A DNA stretch of 6,654 bases from Bacillota bacterium (GTDB lineage: Bacteria > Bacillota > Bacilli > Bacillales > Cytobacillaceae): assembly GCA_023389895.1 (NCBI GenBank), contig JAEWDX010000126.1, forward strand, positions 1 through 6,654, given 5' to 3'. Shown in pieces: positions 1 to 6,469 of this stretch. The notes beneath the pieces are model-generated. The model saw only the letters and a list, made by a program, of their open reading frames with translations, was not told the DNA's origin and did not search any database. Position numbers and translations under genes: made by a program. The first letter of the stretch is position 1, and each line of letters begins with the position of its first letter.

Positions 1-179
1 GATGAACATCATGTGATTATTTTCACAAATTGTTCTATAAGGCCATTATACTAAGTAAAGCGTTTTCAAACATTGTGCAAAACGGATAATTTTTTATGTG
101 TTTTTTGTCTATAATGTTCATTAACAGTGCTTCATTTACTTATTTTCCAGGTTTACACACCAACAATTCACTTTTTCAT
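1..179. other. Non-coding left flank beyond the operon terminator
   Basis: No open reading frame, tRNA or repeat can be supported here. The stretch is AT-rich with several T-runs. TATAAT occurs on the minus strand at 45-50, with TGTTTG 16 nt upstream (67-72) as a weak -35. Another TATAAT on the plus strand at 110-115 has no good -35. It may be the upstream region of a gene beyond the left edge, in which case the minus-strand box is the better candidate. Both hexamers could be chance in AT-rich DNA. Confidence 0.4.
54..69. promoter_or_regulatory. Possible catabolite-responsive element (cre-like)
   Basis: AGTAAAGCGTTTTCAA matches the Bacillus cre consensus WTGWAARCGYTWWCAW at 14 of 16 positions, failing at the TG of the left arm. 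It lies between the weak minus-strand -35 and -10 hexamers, a position where CcpA would repress. It is past the all operon terminator, so if real it would act on a gene beyond the left edge. A chance match is quite possible. Confidence 0.25.
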
Positions 180-224
180 AAAAAAAGAACTATCTCATAG
201 TTAGAAAATCAACTAACGAGATAG
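180..224 (-). terminator. Rho-independent terminator of the all operon
   Basis: Reading the minus strand, CTATCTCGTTAG (224 to 213) pairs with CTAAC and GAGATAG (204-200 and 196-190) around an 8-nt loop. A 3-nt bulge (197-199) in the descending arm leaves 5 + 7 base pairs. The stem is followed directly by TTCTTTTTTT (189 to 180). It starts 63 nt past the allK stop and is oriented only for minus-strand transcription, since the plus-strand side has no T-run. It marks allK as the last gene of the operon. Confidence 0.85.
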
Positions 225-287
225 CCTCATTACCTTTGTAAGGGATTTCAATATATAATTATCTTTATAAAATGATAAATGAATTAA

Positions 288-1226
288 TTATTTTGCTACA
301 ATACGAGTACCAGTTTTTCCTTCAAGGGCATCCTTAAGCTTATCAATAGATGTAATAATGACGTTCTTTCCGCCCTTTTGTAAAAATAAAATGGCTGCCT
401 CAATTTTCGGACCCATGCTTCCTTTAGGGAAGTGTCCCTCTTCCATATAACGAATTGCTTCTTCAACAGTCATTTCGAAAAGATTCTTTTGATCGGGAGT
501 TCCGAAATGTATGGCAACATGTTCCACACCGGTTAAAATAAATAAATAATCTGCGTTTATTTCAGCAGCAACTAAGGCACTAGCAAAATCTTTATCAATA
601 ACAGCTTCAACTCCTTGAAGCGTCCCGTTTTCCTTTACAACAGGTATACCGCCTCCACCAGCGGTAATAACAATGATGTCTTTATCAAGCAACGCTTCAA
701 TAGCATCCTTTTCGACAATGCTTAACGGTTTTGGAGATGGAACGACACGTCTATACCCTCTTCCACTATCTTCAATAGATGAGATTTGTTCATCTTTAAG
801 TGCATTCTCCTTTTCTACTTTTGAATAAAATGGTCCAATTGGTTTTGTCGGATTCAGAAACGCAGGGTCATCCTTAGAAACAACTGTCTGAGTAACAATA
901 GAAGCGACAGTTCTATCAATATTATAATCTTCGAGTTTATTTTTAACTGCCTGCTGGATTAAATAACCTAAGTTCCCTTGTGTTTCTGAATCACAAACAT
1001 CTAAAGGATATGCAGGAACGACTGATTCCGCCATTTTAGATTTAATTAATGTATTTCCAACTTGTGGACCATTTCCATGGGTAATAACCACCGTATGACC
1101 TTGTGTTATTAACTCAATTATCGGTTCACAGCTTTCATTAATATTTGCCTTTTGCTCTTCAATTGTACCCTTTTGTCCTTCTTTAATAATGGCATTACCG
1201 CCGATAGCAAGAACAATTTTGCTCAT
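288..1226 (-). CDS. allK: Catabolic carbamate kinase AllK (ArcC/YbcF family)
   Basis: A 312-residue cytosolic amino-acid-kinase-family enzyme that makes ATP from carbamoyl phosphate and ADP, releasing CO2 and ammonia. Visible carbamate kinase motifs are AIGGNAI (7-13), ITHGNGPQVGN (48-58), PLDVCDSETQG (74-84), DDPAFLNPTKPIGP (119-132), AGGGGIPV (189-196), EAVIDKD (207-213) and GSMGPKIEA (269-277). Length matches bacterial carbamate kinases (about 300-315). Its position directly after allFGH points to the allantoin-pathway kinase (AllK, formerly YbcF) rather than the arginine deiminase ArcC; no arcA or arcB is present. The likely start is the second ATG of a tandem pair, 4 nt after GGAGAGGTG. 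An in-frame ATG 15 nt upstream overlaps that ribosome binding site and is unlikely to be used. Carbamate kinases from different pathways are close in sequence, so the symbol depends on context; the enzyme activity itself is near certain. Confidence 0.94.
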   Translation of the reverse strand: MSKIVLAIGGNAIIKEGQKGTIEEQKANINESCEPIIELITQGHTVVITHGNGPQVGNTLIKSKMAESVVPAYPLDVCDSETQGNLGYLIQQAVKNKLEDYNIDRTVASIVTQTVVSKDDPAFLNPTKPIGPFYSKVEKENALKDEQISSIEDSGRGYRRVVPSPKPLSIVEKDAIEALLDKDIIVITAGGGGIPVVKENGTLQGVEAVIDKDFASALVAAEINADYLFILTGVEHVAIHFGTPDQKNLFEMTVEEAIRYMEEGHFPKGSMGPKIEAAILFLQKGGKNVIITSIDKLKDALEGKTGTRIVAK

Positions 1227-1230
1227 CATA

Positions 1231-1239
1231 CACCTCTCC
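1231..1239 (-). promoter_or_regulatory. Ribosome binding site that decides the allK start
   Basis: GGAGAGGTG on the minus strand. The in-frame ATG at 1239-1241 overlaps it, the ATG at 1227-1229 is only 1 nt away, and the ATG at 1224-1226 is 4 nt away. The last is the most plausible start and gives the usual MSKIVLAIGGNA N terminus. Confidence 0.7.
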
Positions 1240-1268
1240 ATTACGTAATTCTTTATTTGTCATTGTTA

Positions 1269-2174
1269 CTATTGCTCTATTGGATTCTTAAAAGCGAGCA
1301 ATCCTATAAAAATTCCAAATAATGTATCTAATCCAGAACTATGTCCGACCTTTATCAAACTGTCGACTATTTCATGGAAGTTATCGTTAACGCGCTCATT
1401 ACTATCACCTATAATATTTACCATAGCAGTAACAGTTGAACTAAATTCATGTCGCAATGCATATCTTATATACTCTCTACTAACATCTGTTGTAATGGAT
1501 TCATTTTCAATCAACTCTGATAATTGGTTATAAAAAAACGAAGAAACAAAATTAGATATTGAATTAAAAGCTAAAAATCCAACAAGCAGGTCATCACCTG
1601 ATGGAGTCAATCCTTTTCCTCGGCCTAAAAAATACCGAAGCGTTTTTTCAATTAAATAAAGGTCATCTGACATAGCAACGTGAATAAGATTGATAATTGA
1701 ATTTTCAGTAATCGAATAATCGCTATAATTAACATAATCAAATTTTTTTATAAAATCAGAAATATCAATATCTAATCCAGTAGGCTGTTTAATAGTTGAT
1801 AATAAGGAAACAAGCCTCTCAAAGCCTATTTGTAAATCTATATTGCTTTTAATAGGTACAACCTCATTTTTAAAGCTATTCCCCTTTTTAATACTGATAG
1901 ACATATGCTGAAATTGTAGTAATGATGCATCTTTATCCCAGTAGACTGGCTCCCGATTTTTTACGAGCGAAACTACATTTAAGATATCTTCTTGAAGATG
2001 AATCCCGAAAGGAAGCCGTCCACTTTTTTTATTCCCAATAAAAATAAGCGAATCGCCCATCAAAACATTAAAACCGTTGGCAAAAACACTATGAACATGA
2101 CCTGAGCTCTTTTCGGATAAGAGAAGAGGAATAAGATAACTAAATTCCCCTCCGTTATAAACATCTGTATTCAT
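1269..2174 (-). CDS. allH: Oxamic transcarbamylase subunit AllH (YlbF, DUF2877)
   Basis: A 301-residue soluble protein of the DUF2877 family. Two family signatures are clear: GRGKGLTPSGDDLLVGFL (184-201), matching the GLTPSGDD core, and GHSSGLDTLFG (277-287) near the C terminus. Between them, RHEFSSTV (241-248) is also typical of the family. The N-terminal 160 residues are much more diverged and rich in Ile, Asn, Ser and Lys, and the gene looks more AT-rich than allG or allD. In E. coli the homologue ylbF (allH) is needed with allF and allG for oxamic transcarbamylase activity; its separate role is not evident from sequence. The start ATG lies 7 nt after GAGGG and only 10 nt from the allG stop, and the gene ends with TAG 42 nt before allK. 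The symbol is given from family plus exact gene order (F-G-H-K); sequence identity to the E. coli protein is evidently low. Confidence 0.87.
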   Translation of the reverse strand: MNTDVYNGGEFSYLIPLLLSEKSSGHVHSVFANGFNVLMGDSLIFIGNKKSGRLPFGIHLQEDILNVVSLVKNREPVYWDKDASLLQFQHMSISIKKGNSFKNEVVPIKSNIDLQIGFERLVSLLSTIKQPTGLDIDISDFIKKFDYVNYSDYSITENSIINLIHVAMSDDLYLIEKTLRYFLGRGKGLTPSGDDLLVGFLAFNSISNFVSSFFYNQLSELIENESITTDVSREYIRYALRHEFSSTVTAMVNIIGDSNERVNDNFHEIVDSLIKVGHSSGLDTLFGIFIGLLAFKNPIEQ

Positions 2175-2181
2175 ATAAATT

Positions 2182-2186
2182 CCCTC
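2182..2186 (-). promoter_or_regulatory. allH ribosome binding site overlapping the allG stop codon
   Basis: GAGGG on the minus strand lies 7 nt before the allH ATG. Its first two bases are the last two bases of the allG TGA stop (2185-2187). This arrangement commonly gives translational coupling, with ribosomes ending allG re-initiating on allH. Confidence 0.65.
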
Positions 2187-3450
2187 AAATTAAGCCTAGT
2201 TTTACTGCATAAGCTTCTATTGCCTTTTCAAAACATGCTAACGGAGCATGAACTGTACCTGCACCTATTTGCCCTTCTCCTGCTTCTTTGTGAGCAATTC
2301 CTGTATTAATTACCGGTTCAATTCCAGTTTCGACAACCATTCTTGCATCAATGCCTAGACATGCCCCTTGAAAATCCCACGTTGGAATTGTAAAATTCGG
2401 ATTTCGATCAACACAAATCTCCATCATATCGTTACTTGTCTTTAATGCATCATCAAATCCACCTGCACCAACGAAACGTGTAACTCCTGGGGCAGCAACC
2501 ATTGCCATACCACCCACTCCGAAGGTTTCCGTTATCGCACTATCTCCCATATCAGGACATGCCATTTCTTGAGAGTATCCAGTGAAAAATAACCCTTGTG
2601 GAGTGTTTACTGGAGCCGTAAACCATTCATCTCCCATTCCACTAATACGAATTGCAAACTCATAACCATTTCTGCACATTGCTGTAACGACTGTGCCATG
2701 TTGAATCATTCTCGCAGCATCCATAACAGCCTTTCCTGATGCCATTGCAATATTTAAGAAGAACTGGTCTGTATCAGCAAGGAACTGTATAACGTCAAGC
2801 TTATCCTTGTCATTTACATCTGTTTGTAAAATAAACGGTACAATTTCCTTTAAGAGAACAAGAGTGGCCGCGATATTGCGTTGATGAAACTCGTCACCCA
2901 TTGTAATTGCTTTAGCAATAATAACATTTACATTTAATCCATCATCTGTAACGGCAAGTGCCTTTGAAAGTGTTGGTCCTAGAATATCTCTCATCCACTT
3001 AAGACGATTTACTACCTCTTCTGAGTAAGCACCGAAGCGTAGCACTTTACCGATTCCTTCATTCATTGTACAATAAGCTCTATTCCCATCTGTGCGGTTT
3101 TCAACTACTAGTACAGGCATATTTCCTGATGTAATTCCTCCCATTGGACCGACAGCGTTTACATGGTGACAAGGAATAAATTCAACTTCGCCGTTACTCA
3201 GCATAGCAAATGCAGTTTCCTCATCTTCTGCCCATCCTTCAAATATAGCTGCACCTACACATGATCCTTGCATCGGGCTTGACATGTTTTCCCATTTAAT
3301 AGGTGGTCCAGCATGAAGTAATACTTTATTGTTTAATACATCAATTACTGATTTTGCAGGAACAACATCCACTAAAAAAGGTGCACTACCAACAATTTTA
3401 TCTATAACTGCTTGATTTGCTTCATCTATCATTTTATATGGTCCGTACAT
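2185..3450 (-). CDS. allG: Oxamic transcarbamylase subunit AllG (YlbE, DUF1116)
   Basis: A 421-residue soluble DUF1116 protein, the usual full length. Recognisable blocks are VDVVPAK (27-33), LLHAGPPIKWENM (44-56), the PCHHVNAVGPMGG segment (93-105) with a Cys-His-His cluster, and MGDEFHQRN (184-192). Later blocks are RNGYEFAIRISGMGDEWFTAP (260-280) and DMGDSAITETFGVGG (300-314). The fold and catalytic residues of this family are not something I can derive from sequence. In E. coli the homologue is one of three proteins required for oxamic transcarbamylase. The first ATG has a perfect AGGAGG 8 nt upstream (3459-3464), so the start is firm. It follows allF after 51 nt, and its TGA stop is embedded in the ribosome binding site of allH, which suggests coupled synthesis of the two subunits. 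There is no signal peptide or membrane segment. Confidence 0.92.
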   Translation of the reverse strand: MYGPYKMIDEANQAVIDKIVGSAPFLVDVVPAKSVIDVLNNKVLLHAGPPIKWENMSSPMQGSCVGAAIFEGWAEDEETAFAMLSNGEVEFIPCHHVNAVGPMGGITSGNMPVLVVENRTDGNRAYCTMNEGIGKVLRFGAYSEEVVNRLKWMRDILGPTLSKALAVTDDGLNVNVIIAKAITMGDEFHQRNIAATLVLLKEIVPFILQTDVNDKDKLDVIQFLADTDQFFLNIAMASGKAVMDAARMIQHGTVVTAMCRNGYEFAIRISGMGDEWFTAPVNTPQGLFFTGYSQEMACPDMGDSAITETFGVGGMAMVAAPGVTRFVGAGGFDDALKTSNDMMEICVDRNPNFTIPTWDFQGACLGIDARMVVETGIEPVINTGIAHKEAGEGQIGAGTVHAPLACFEKAIEAYAVKLGLI

Positions 3451-3501
3451 CGTTAATACCTCCTGGCTTACCTTTATTGTTTATGCTGATTACAGTACCT
3501 A

Positions 3502-5250
3502 TTAACGAAGTAAACTTAAGATTTTTCTCATTCTTTCATTTCCACCAGCAACTGGACGCCAGTCGAACTGAACGACTTTTCCTCCTTTATCTGTAAGGGC
3601 AGTCGTAAATTTCTTTAATCCTACGTTAATGACTGTTGGTTTTTCATTTAGTAATTTTTCAATTGCAGGTGATACACTTATTTCTTCTTTCATGTAATCT
3701 TCACTTAATGGTTTTACTTTTTTATCTACTTCTTTTAACTCAATACCTAACATGGCAAGTGCTGTGCGAATTGCTTGATTATTGCTATCCCGAACAATGA
3801 CTCCAGCCTTGCTAAGCTTTGCTATTTGCTCTTTATAATCTTGTGGATCTTGCTCTGTACCACAAACAGTTCCAACAAAATATATAGTTCTACCTTCTTC
3901 TGCTAATTTACGTTTAATTTTTCCAATAGCTGGAATTAGTGCTCCTGCCATATCTTCATGTGAACCGTAGCCAAGTACAACATCGAAAAGAATAATAGCC
4001 GTATTTTCATCTTGAGCAGCTTTTTCAAAAAACTTTATTCTTGTTTCCGGATCAATCATTGGGTGAGGTTTTCCTTGAGTGTACATGTCATCACCAAGAT
4101 CAGCTACAACATGTCCGTCTCCTTTTAATAGATATCCTTCTTCTACTTGCTTGCTTTTTTCTAAACCAAGACCTCTTTTTAAAAGAAAGGCTGCCTCATA
4201 CCCAAGTGTTCCACCAGAATATAATCCTTTAATTTTCTTTTGTTCAGGTTTTAAATCTACAGCAGGTACGTCAAAATCGAGTTCATAATAGTTAGGCTTT
4301 ACAGCGATTCCTTTTGAAAGATCTAAAGCAATCGTTGCCGTTTCTTCAAGGGTATGTGCATAATATACATTCCCTTTATGGTCATGCGGCTCTTCTCCAA
4401 GAAAAATTGCTACAACAGGCTTTGTAAGGCTTTGGAGTAATTGAACAACTTGATCACGTACTTCTTTTGCAGGTGGTTTTGAAATAATTGCGATGATTTC
4501 TGTCTGGTTATGCTTTTCAAGCCCCTTAATTGCATCCATCATTGTAATCGCGCCAACCTTTTCAGAAAGGTCACGACCACCAGTTCCAATTGCATGGCTT
4601 ACACCGCCACCCAGACGATCAATAATCGTTGTAACTTCTTGAATCCCAGTACCTGATGCACCTACGATACCGATATTTCCTTGCTTCACTACATTCATAA
4701 AGGCAATCGGAAAGCCTCCTAGAATCCCTGTTCCACAGTCAGGTCCCATAACTAGAAGACCTTTTTCATGAGCCTTCTGTTTTAAACGAAGCTCATCCTC
4801 AAAAGTGACGTTATCACTAAAAACGAAGGCATGTAATCCGTTATCTAGCGCCTTTTCTACTTCTTCTGCTGCATATGTACCAGGTACAGAAATTAATGCC
4901 ATATTAGCATCAGGCAGTGCTTTCATTGCTTTATCCCATGTGCGTACAGTTTCAAACTCTTGCTTACTACTGCTAATAGCTTGATTATTTAAGTAATTTT
5001 CTACTTCTTCTAATATTTCTTGAACCTTCTCTTCTGAGTCCGTATCAATGACGATACACATATCATTCGCTGCTGCTTTTTCTAGCTCAGCTGTATGGAG
5101 ATCAGCACTTTTGAAAATATCTTTATTTGCAGGTGTTCCCATCATAATTTGAACTTTGTTAACATCTTCCATTGTAGAAATCTTATTCGTTAAAAGCATT
5201 AGATTAATAGAATCCTGATAGGAGTTCTCTTTAATAATCGTATAGAGCAT
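3502..5250 (-). CDS. allF: Oxamic transcarbamylase subunit AllF (FdrA family, succinyl-CoA synthetase-like)
   Basis: A 582-residue soluble protein of the FdrA family. In E. coli, fdrA was renamed allF after it was shown with allG and allH to encode oxamic transcarbamylase, which converts oxalurate plus phosphate to oxamate plus carbamoyl phosphate. A variable N-terminal region (about 1-110) precedes a succinyl-CoA synthetase alpha-like nucleotide/CoA-binding fold, with MGPDCGTG (168-175) and the glycine-rich GIVGASGTGIQEV (194-206). Next comes a ligase-like domain (about 215-310) with GTGGRDLSEKVG (222-233). A second domain carries LYSGGTLGYEA (343-353), ADLGDDMYTQGKPHPMID (383-400) and FVGTVCGTEQDPQ (458-470). 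A Lys/Glu-rich linker leads to a C-terminal module with VINVGL (540-545) and DWRPVAGGN (563-571). The GHAGA phosphohistidine motif of succinyl-CoA synthetase is not visible. The start ATG has AGAGGTG 8 nt upstream. The older label of acyl-CoA synthetase reflects fold similarity only. Family is certain; activity rests on the E. coli precedent. Confidence 0.92.
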   Translation of the reverse strand: MLYTIIKENSYQDSINLMLLTNKISTMEDVNKVQIMMGTPANKDIFKSADLHTAELEKAAANDMCIVIDTDSEEKVQEILEEVENYLNNQAISSSKQEFETVRTWDKAMKALPDANMALISVPGTYAAEEVEKALDNGLHAFVFSDNVTFEDELRLKQKAHEKGLLVMGPDCGTGILGGFPIAFMNVVKQGNIGIVGASGTGIQEVTTIIDRLGGGVSHAIGTGGRDLSEKVGAITMMDAIKGLEKHNQTEIIAIISKPPAKEVRDQVVQLLQSLTKPVVAIFLGEEPHDHKGNVYYAHTLEETATIALDLSKGIAVKPNYYELDFDVPAVDLKPEQKKIKGLYSGGTLGYEAAFLLKRGLGLEKSKQVEEGYLLKGDGHVVADLGDDMYTQGKPHPMIDPETRIKFFEKAAQDENTAIILFDVVLGYGSHEDMAGALIPAIGKIKRKLAEEGRTIYFVGTVCGTEQDPQDYKEQIAKLSKAGVIVRDSNNQAIRTALAMLGIELKEVDKKVKPLSEDYMKEEISVSPAIEKLLNEKPTVINVGLKKFTTALTDKGGKVVQFDWRPVAGGNERMRKILSLLR

Positions 5251-5334
5251 CTTTATTGCACCTCTTTTATAATTTCAGCTTAAAAGAATAGCTAATAATT
5301 CGTAATACAATAGAAATTTCTCGATTTATAAAGC

Positions 5335-5355
5335 GGCGGCTGATCCACAGCCGCC
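5335..5355 (-). other. GC-rich hairpin between allD and allF (possible attenuator or mRNA processing/stability element)
   Basis: GGCGGCTG and its exact complement CAGCCGCC flank a 5-nt loop, giving a perfect 8-bp stem with seven G:C pairs in an otherwise AT-rich spacer. It begins 23 nt after the allD stop and lies about 70 nt before the allF ribosome binding site. Reading in the direction of transcription, the stem is followed by GCTTTAT, a poor U-tract, so at best it is a weak or partial terminator. It could lower or separate expression of the allFGHK segment, or protect the 3' end of an allD message. No convincing promoter was found between the hairpin and allF. The hairpin is certain; its role is inferred. 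Confidence 0.55.
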
Positions 5356-5378
5356 ATCAAAATGAAATCTAATTTTTA

Positions 5379-6425
5379 TCACGCAAAAGCGCTTTTATGA
5401 TCATAAGCATTGTTATGGATCACATCTGAGATTAAATATTCGTAAATCGCGTCAACGATTTCAATGCCTTCTTCTTCAGCTTTCTTCTCTCTCAACATGC
5501 TTCTTTGTCCAGGATAGTAAACCATTTTGTTACCAGGAGCCGGCTTAATGTTATTTAGTTCTTGCATCGTTTTTGTAATATTTTCTTTAAAAGTCTCAAA
5601 GTTTGTAAAACGTGCAGGATCAATAACGATGTGTAACTGACCAAGGTTTCGATCTTCAGTAAGATCATGATACATAGAAGTTACACTTTTTCCAAATGGA
5701 AGACCTAATAAAATACCGGATAATACGTCAACCATCATCATGAGTCCATATCCTTTAGGACCTGAAATTGGTAATAATGCTCTTACCTCAGATGGATCGC
5801 TAGTTGGTGCCCCGTCACTGTCAACGGCCCAAGTGTCAGGAATAGATTCATTTCTTGATCTTGCATCAAGAACTTTTCCCCAAGCTTGAACAGTTGTTGC
5901 CATATCAAATATGAGTTCTTCTCCGTCTTTCCCTGGTGCAGCGAATGCGATTGGATTTGTTCCATAGTATGGTTCTGAACCGCCATAAGGTACTGCCATT
6001 GGGTCTGATTGACAAAGAGAAATCCCAACTAAATCCGCCTTTGCAGCTTGTTGGACAAAGTAGGAAAGAGCTCCACTATGACCAATTCTTTTTACACCCA
6101 CTACAGCGATTCCAGTATCTTTTGCCATTTTAATCGCTTCATCCATGGCAAGCTTGCAAGCTACATGACCTGAAGTATTATCACCATCAAATACAGCTGA
6201 GCAAGGACCTGTTTTTTCAAAAGTAAAATTAGGGTTACGATTCGTACCACCTTTTGCGATTCTCTCTGAATAATACTCTACACGCATTGCACCATGAGAA
6301 TGATAGCCACGTGCATCAGCATGTACTAATACATCTGCGACAATGCCTGCATGTTCCTTCTTTAAACCTGCCTTATGAAGCTTTGTTGTAATTAAGTCTA
6401 ATAACTTTTCTTTTTTGACGAGCAT
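5379..6425 (-). CDS. allD: Ureidoglycolate dehydrogenase (NAD+) AllD
   Basis: A 348-residue cytosolic enzyme that oxidises (S)-ureidoglycolate to oxalurate with NAD+. It belongs to the malate/L-lactate dehydrogenase family (LDH2/MDH2 type), whose NAD-binding fold is not the classical Rossmann fold. It is collinear with E. coli AllD (349 residues) over its whole length. HSHG (residues 42-45), Arg48, Tyr52 and the GHSG histidine at 116 fall at the same numbers as the substrate-site residues reported for the E. coli enzyme. Also visible are CQSDPM (138-143), the YYGTNP segment (153-158), GPKGYGLMMM (222-231) and YYPGQ (303-307). I place the start at an ATG with GAGGTG 6 nt upstream. A GTG codon 9 nt further upstream is in frame but lies inside that ribosome binding site, so a 351-residue form is unlikely. 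It sits between allE and allF, matching its place in the pathway. Specificity for ureidoglycolate over other 2-hydroxyacids is inferred from the close family match and neighbours. Confidence 0.96.
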   Translation of the reverse strand: MLVKKEKLLDLITTKLHKAGLKKEHAGIVADVLVHADARGYHSHGAMRVEYYSERIAKGGTNRNPNFTFEKTGPCSAVFDGDNTSGHVACKLAMDEAIKMAKDTGIAVVGVKRIGHSGALSYFVQQAAKADLVGISLCQSDPMAVPYGGSEPYYGTNPIAFAAPGKDGEELIFDMATTVQAWGKVLDARSRNESIPDTWAVDSDGAPTSDPSEVRALLPISGPKGYGLMMMVDVLSGILLGLPFGKSVTSMYHDLTEDRNLGQLHIVIDPARFTNFETFKENITKTMQELNNIKPAPGNKMVYYPGQRSMLREKKAEEEGIEIVDAIYEYLISDVIHNNAYDHKSAFA

Positions 6426-6431
6426 CAGAAA

Positions 6432-6437
6432 CACCTC
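6432..6437 (-). promoter_or_regulatory. Ribosome binding site that fixes the allD start
   Basis: GAGGTG on the minus strand lies 6 nt before the ATG at 6425. The in-frame GTG at 6432-6434 is part of this element, which argues against its use as the start codon. Confidence 0.8.
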
Positions 6438-6469
6438 ATTTTATATGAAATATTTGTAATTATCTTTTA

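Noticed and set aside
1..40. Start of another minus-strand gene at tandem ATG codons near the left edge (about 4-14).
   Set aside because: No ribosome binding site precedes them and only a few codons are visible, so a gene cannot be supported.
288..1226. Reading the kinase as arginine-deiminase-pathway ArcC.
   Set aside because: The enzyme family fits, but no arginine deiminase or ornithine carbamoyltransferase gene is present and the neighbours are allDFGH, so the allantoin-pathway role is preferred.
1227..1241. Extended allK start adding five residues.
   Set aside because: The upstream ATG overlaps the GGAGAGGTG ribosome binding site, and carbamate kinases begin just before the KIVLAIGGNA strand.
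4041..4288. Two overlapping plus-strand open frames of 63 and 69 codons inside allF.
   Set aside because: They lie antisense to a well-conserved coding region, have no convincing ribosome binding site and encode low-complexity Ser/Pro/Leu-rich peptides with no recognisable family.
5251..5334. A separate promoter for allFGHK between the hairpin and allF.
   Set aside because: AT-rich hexamers such as TTGTAT and TATAAA occur, but no pair has both good matches and 16-18 nt spacing.
5783..6133. A minus-strand 81-codon frame and a plus-strand 65-codon frame within allD.
   Set aside because: Both are alternative-frame shadows of the conserved allD coding sequence and resemble no protein family.
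6426..6434. Extended allD start at an in-frame GTG, adding three residues.
   Set aside because: The GTG is part of the GAGGTG ribosome binding site of the downstream ATG, which also gives the family's usual N-terminal length and numbering.
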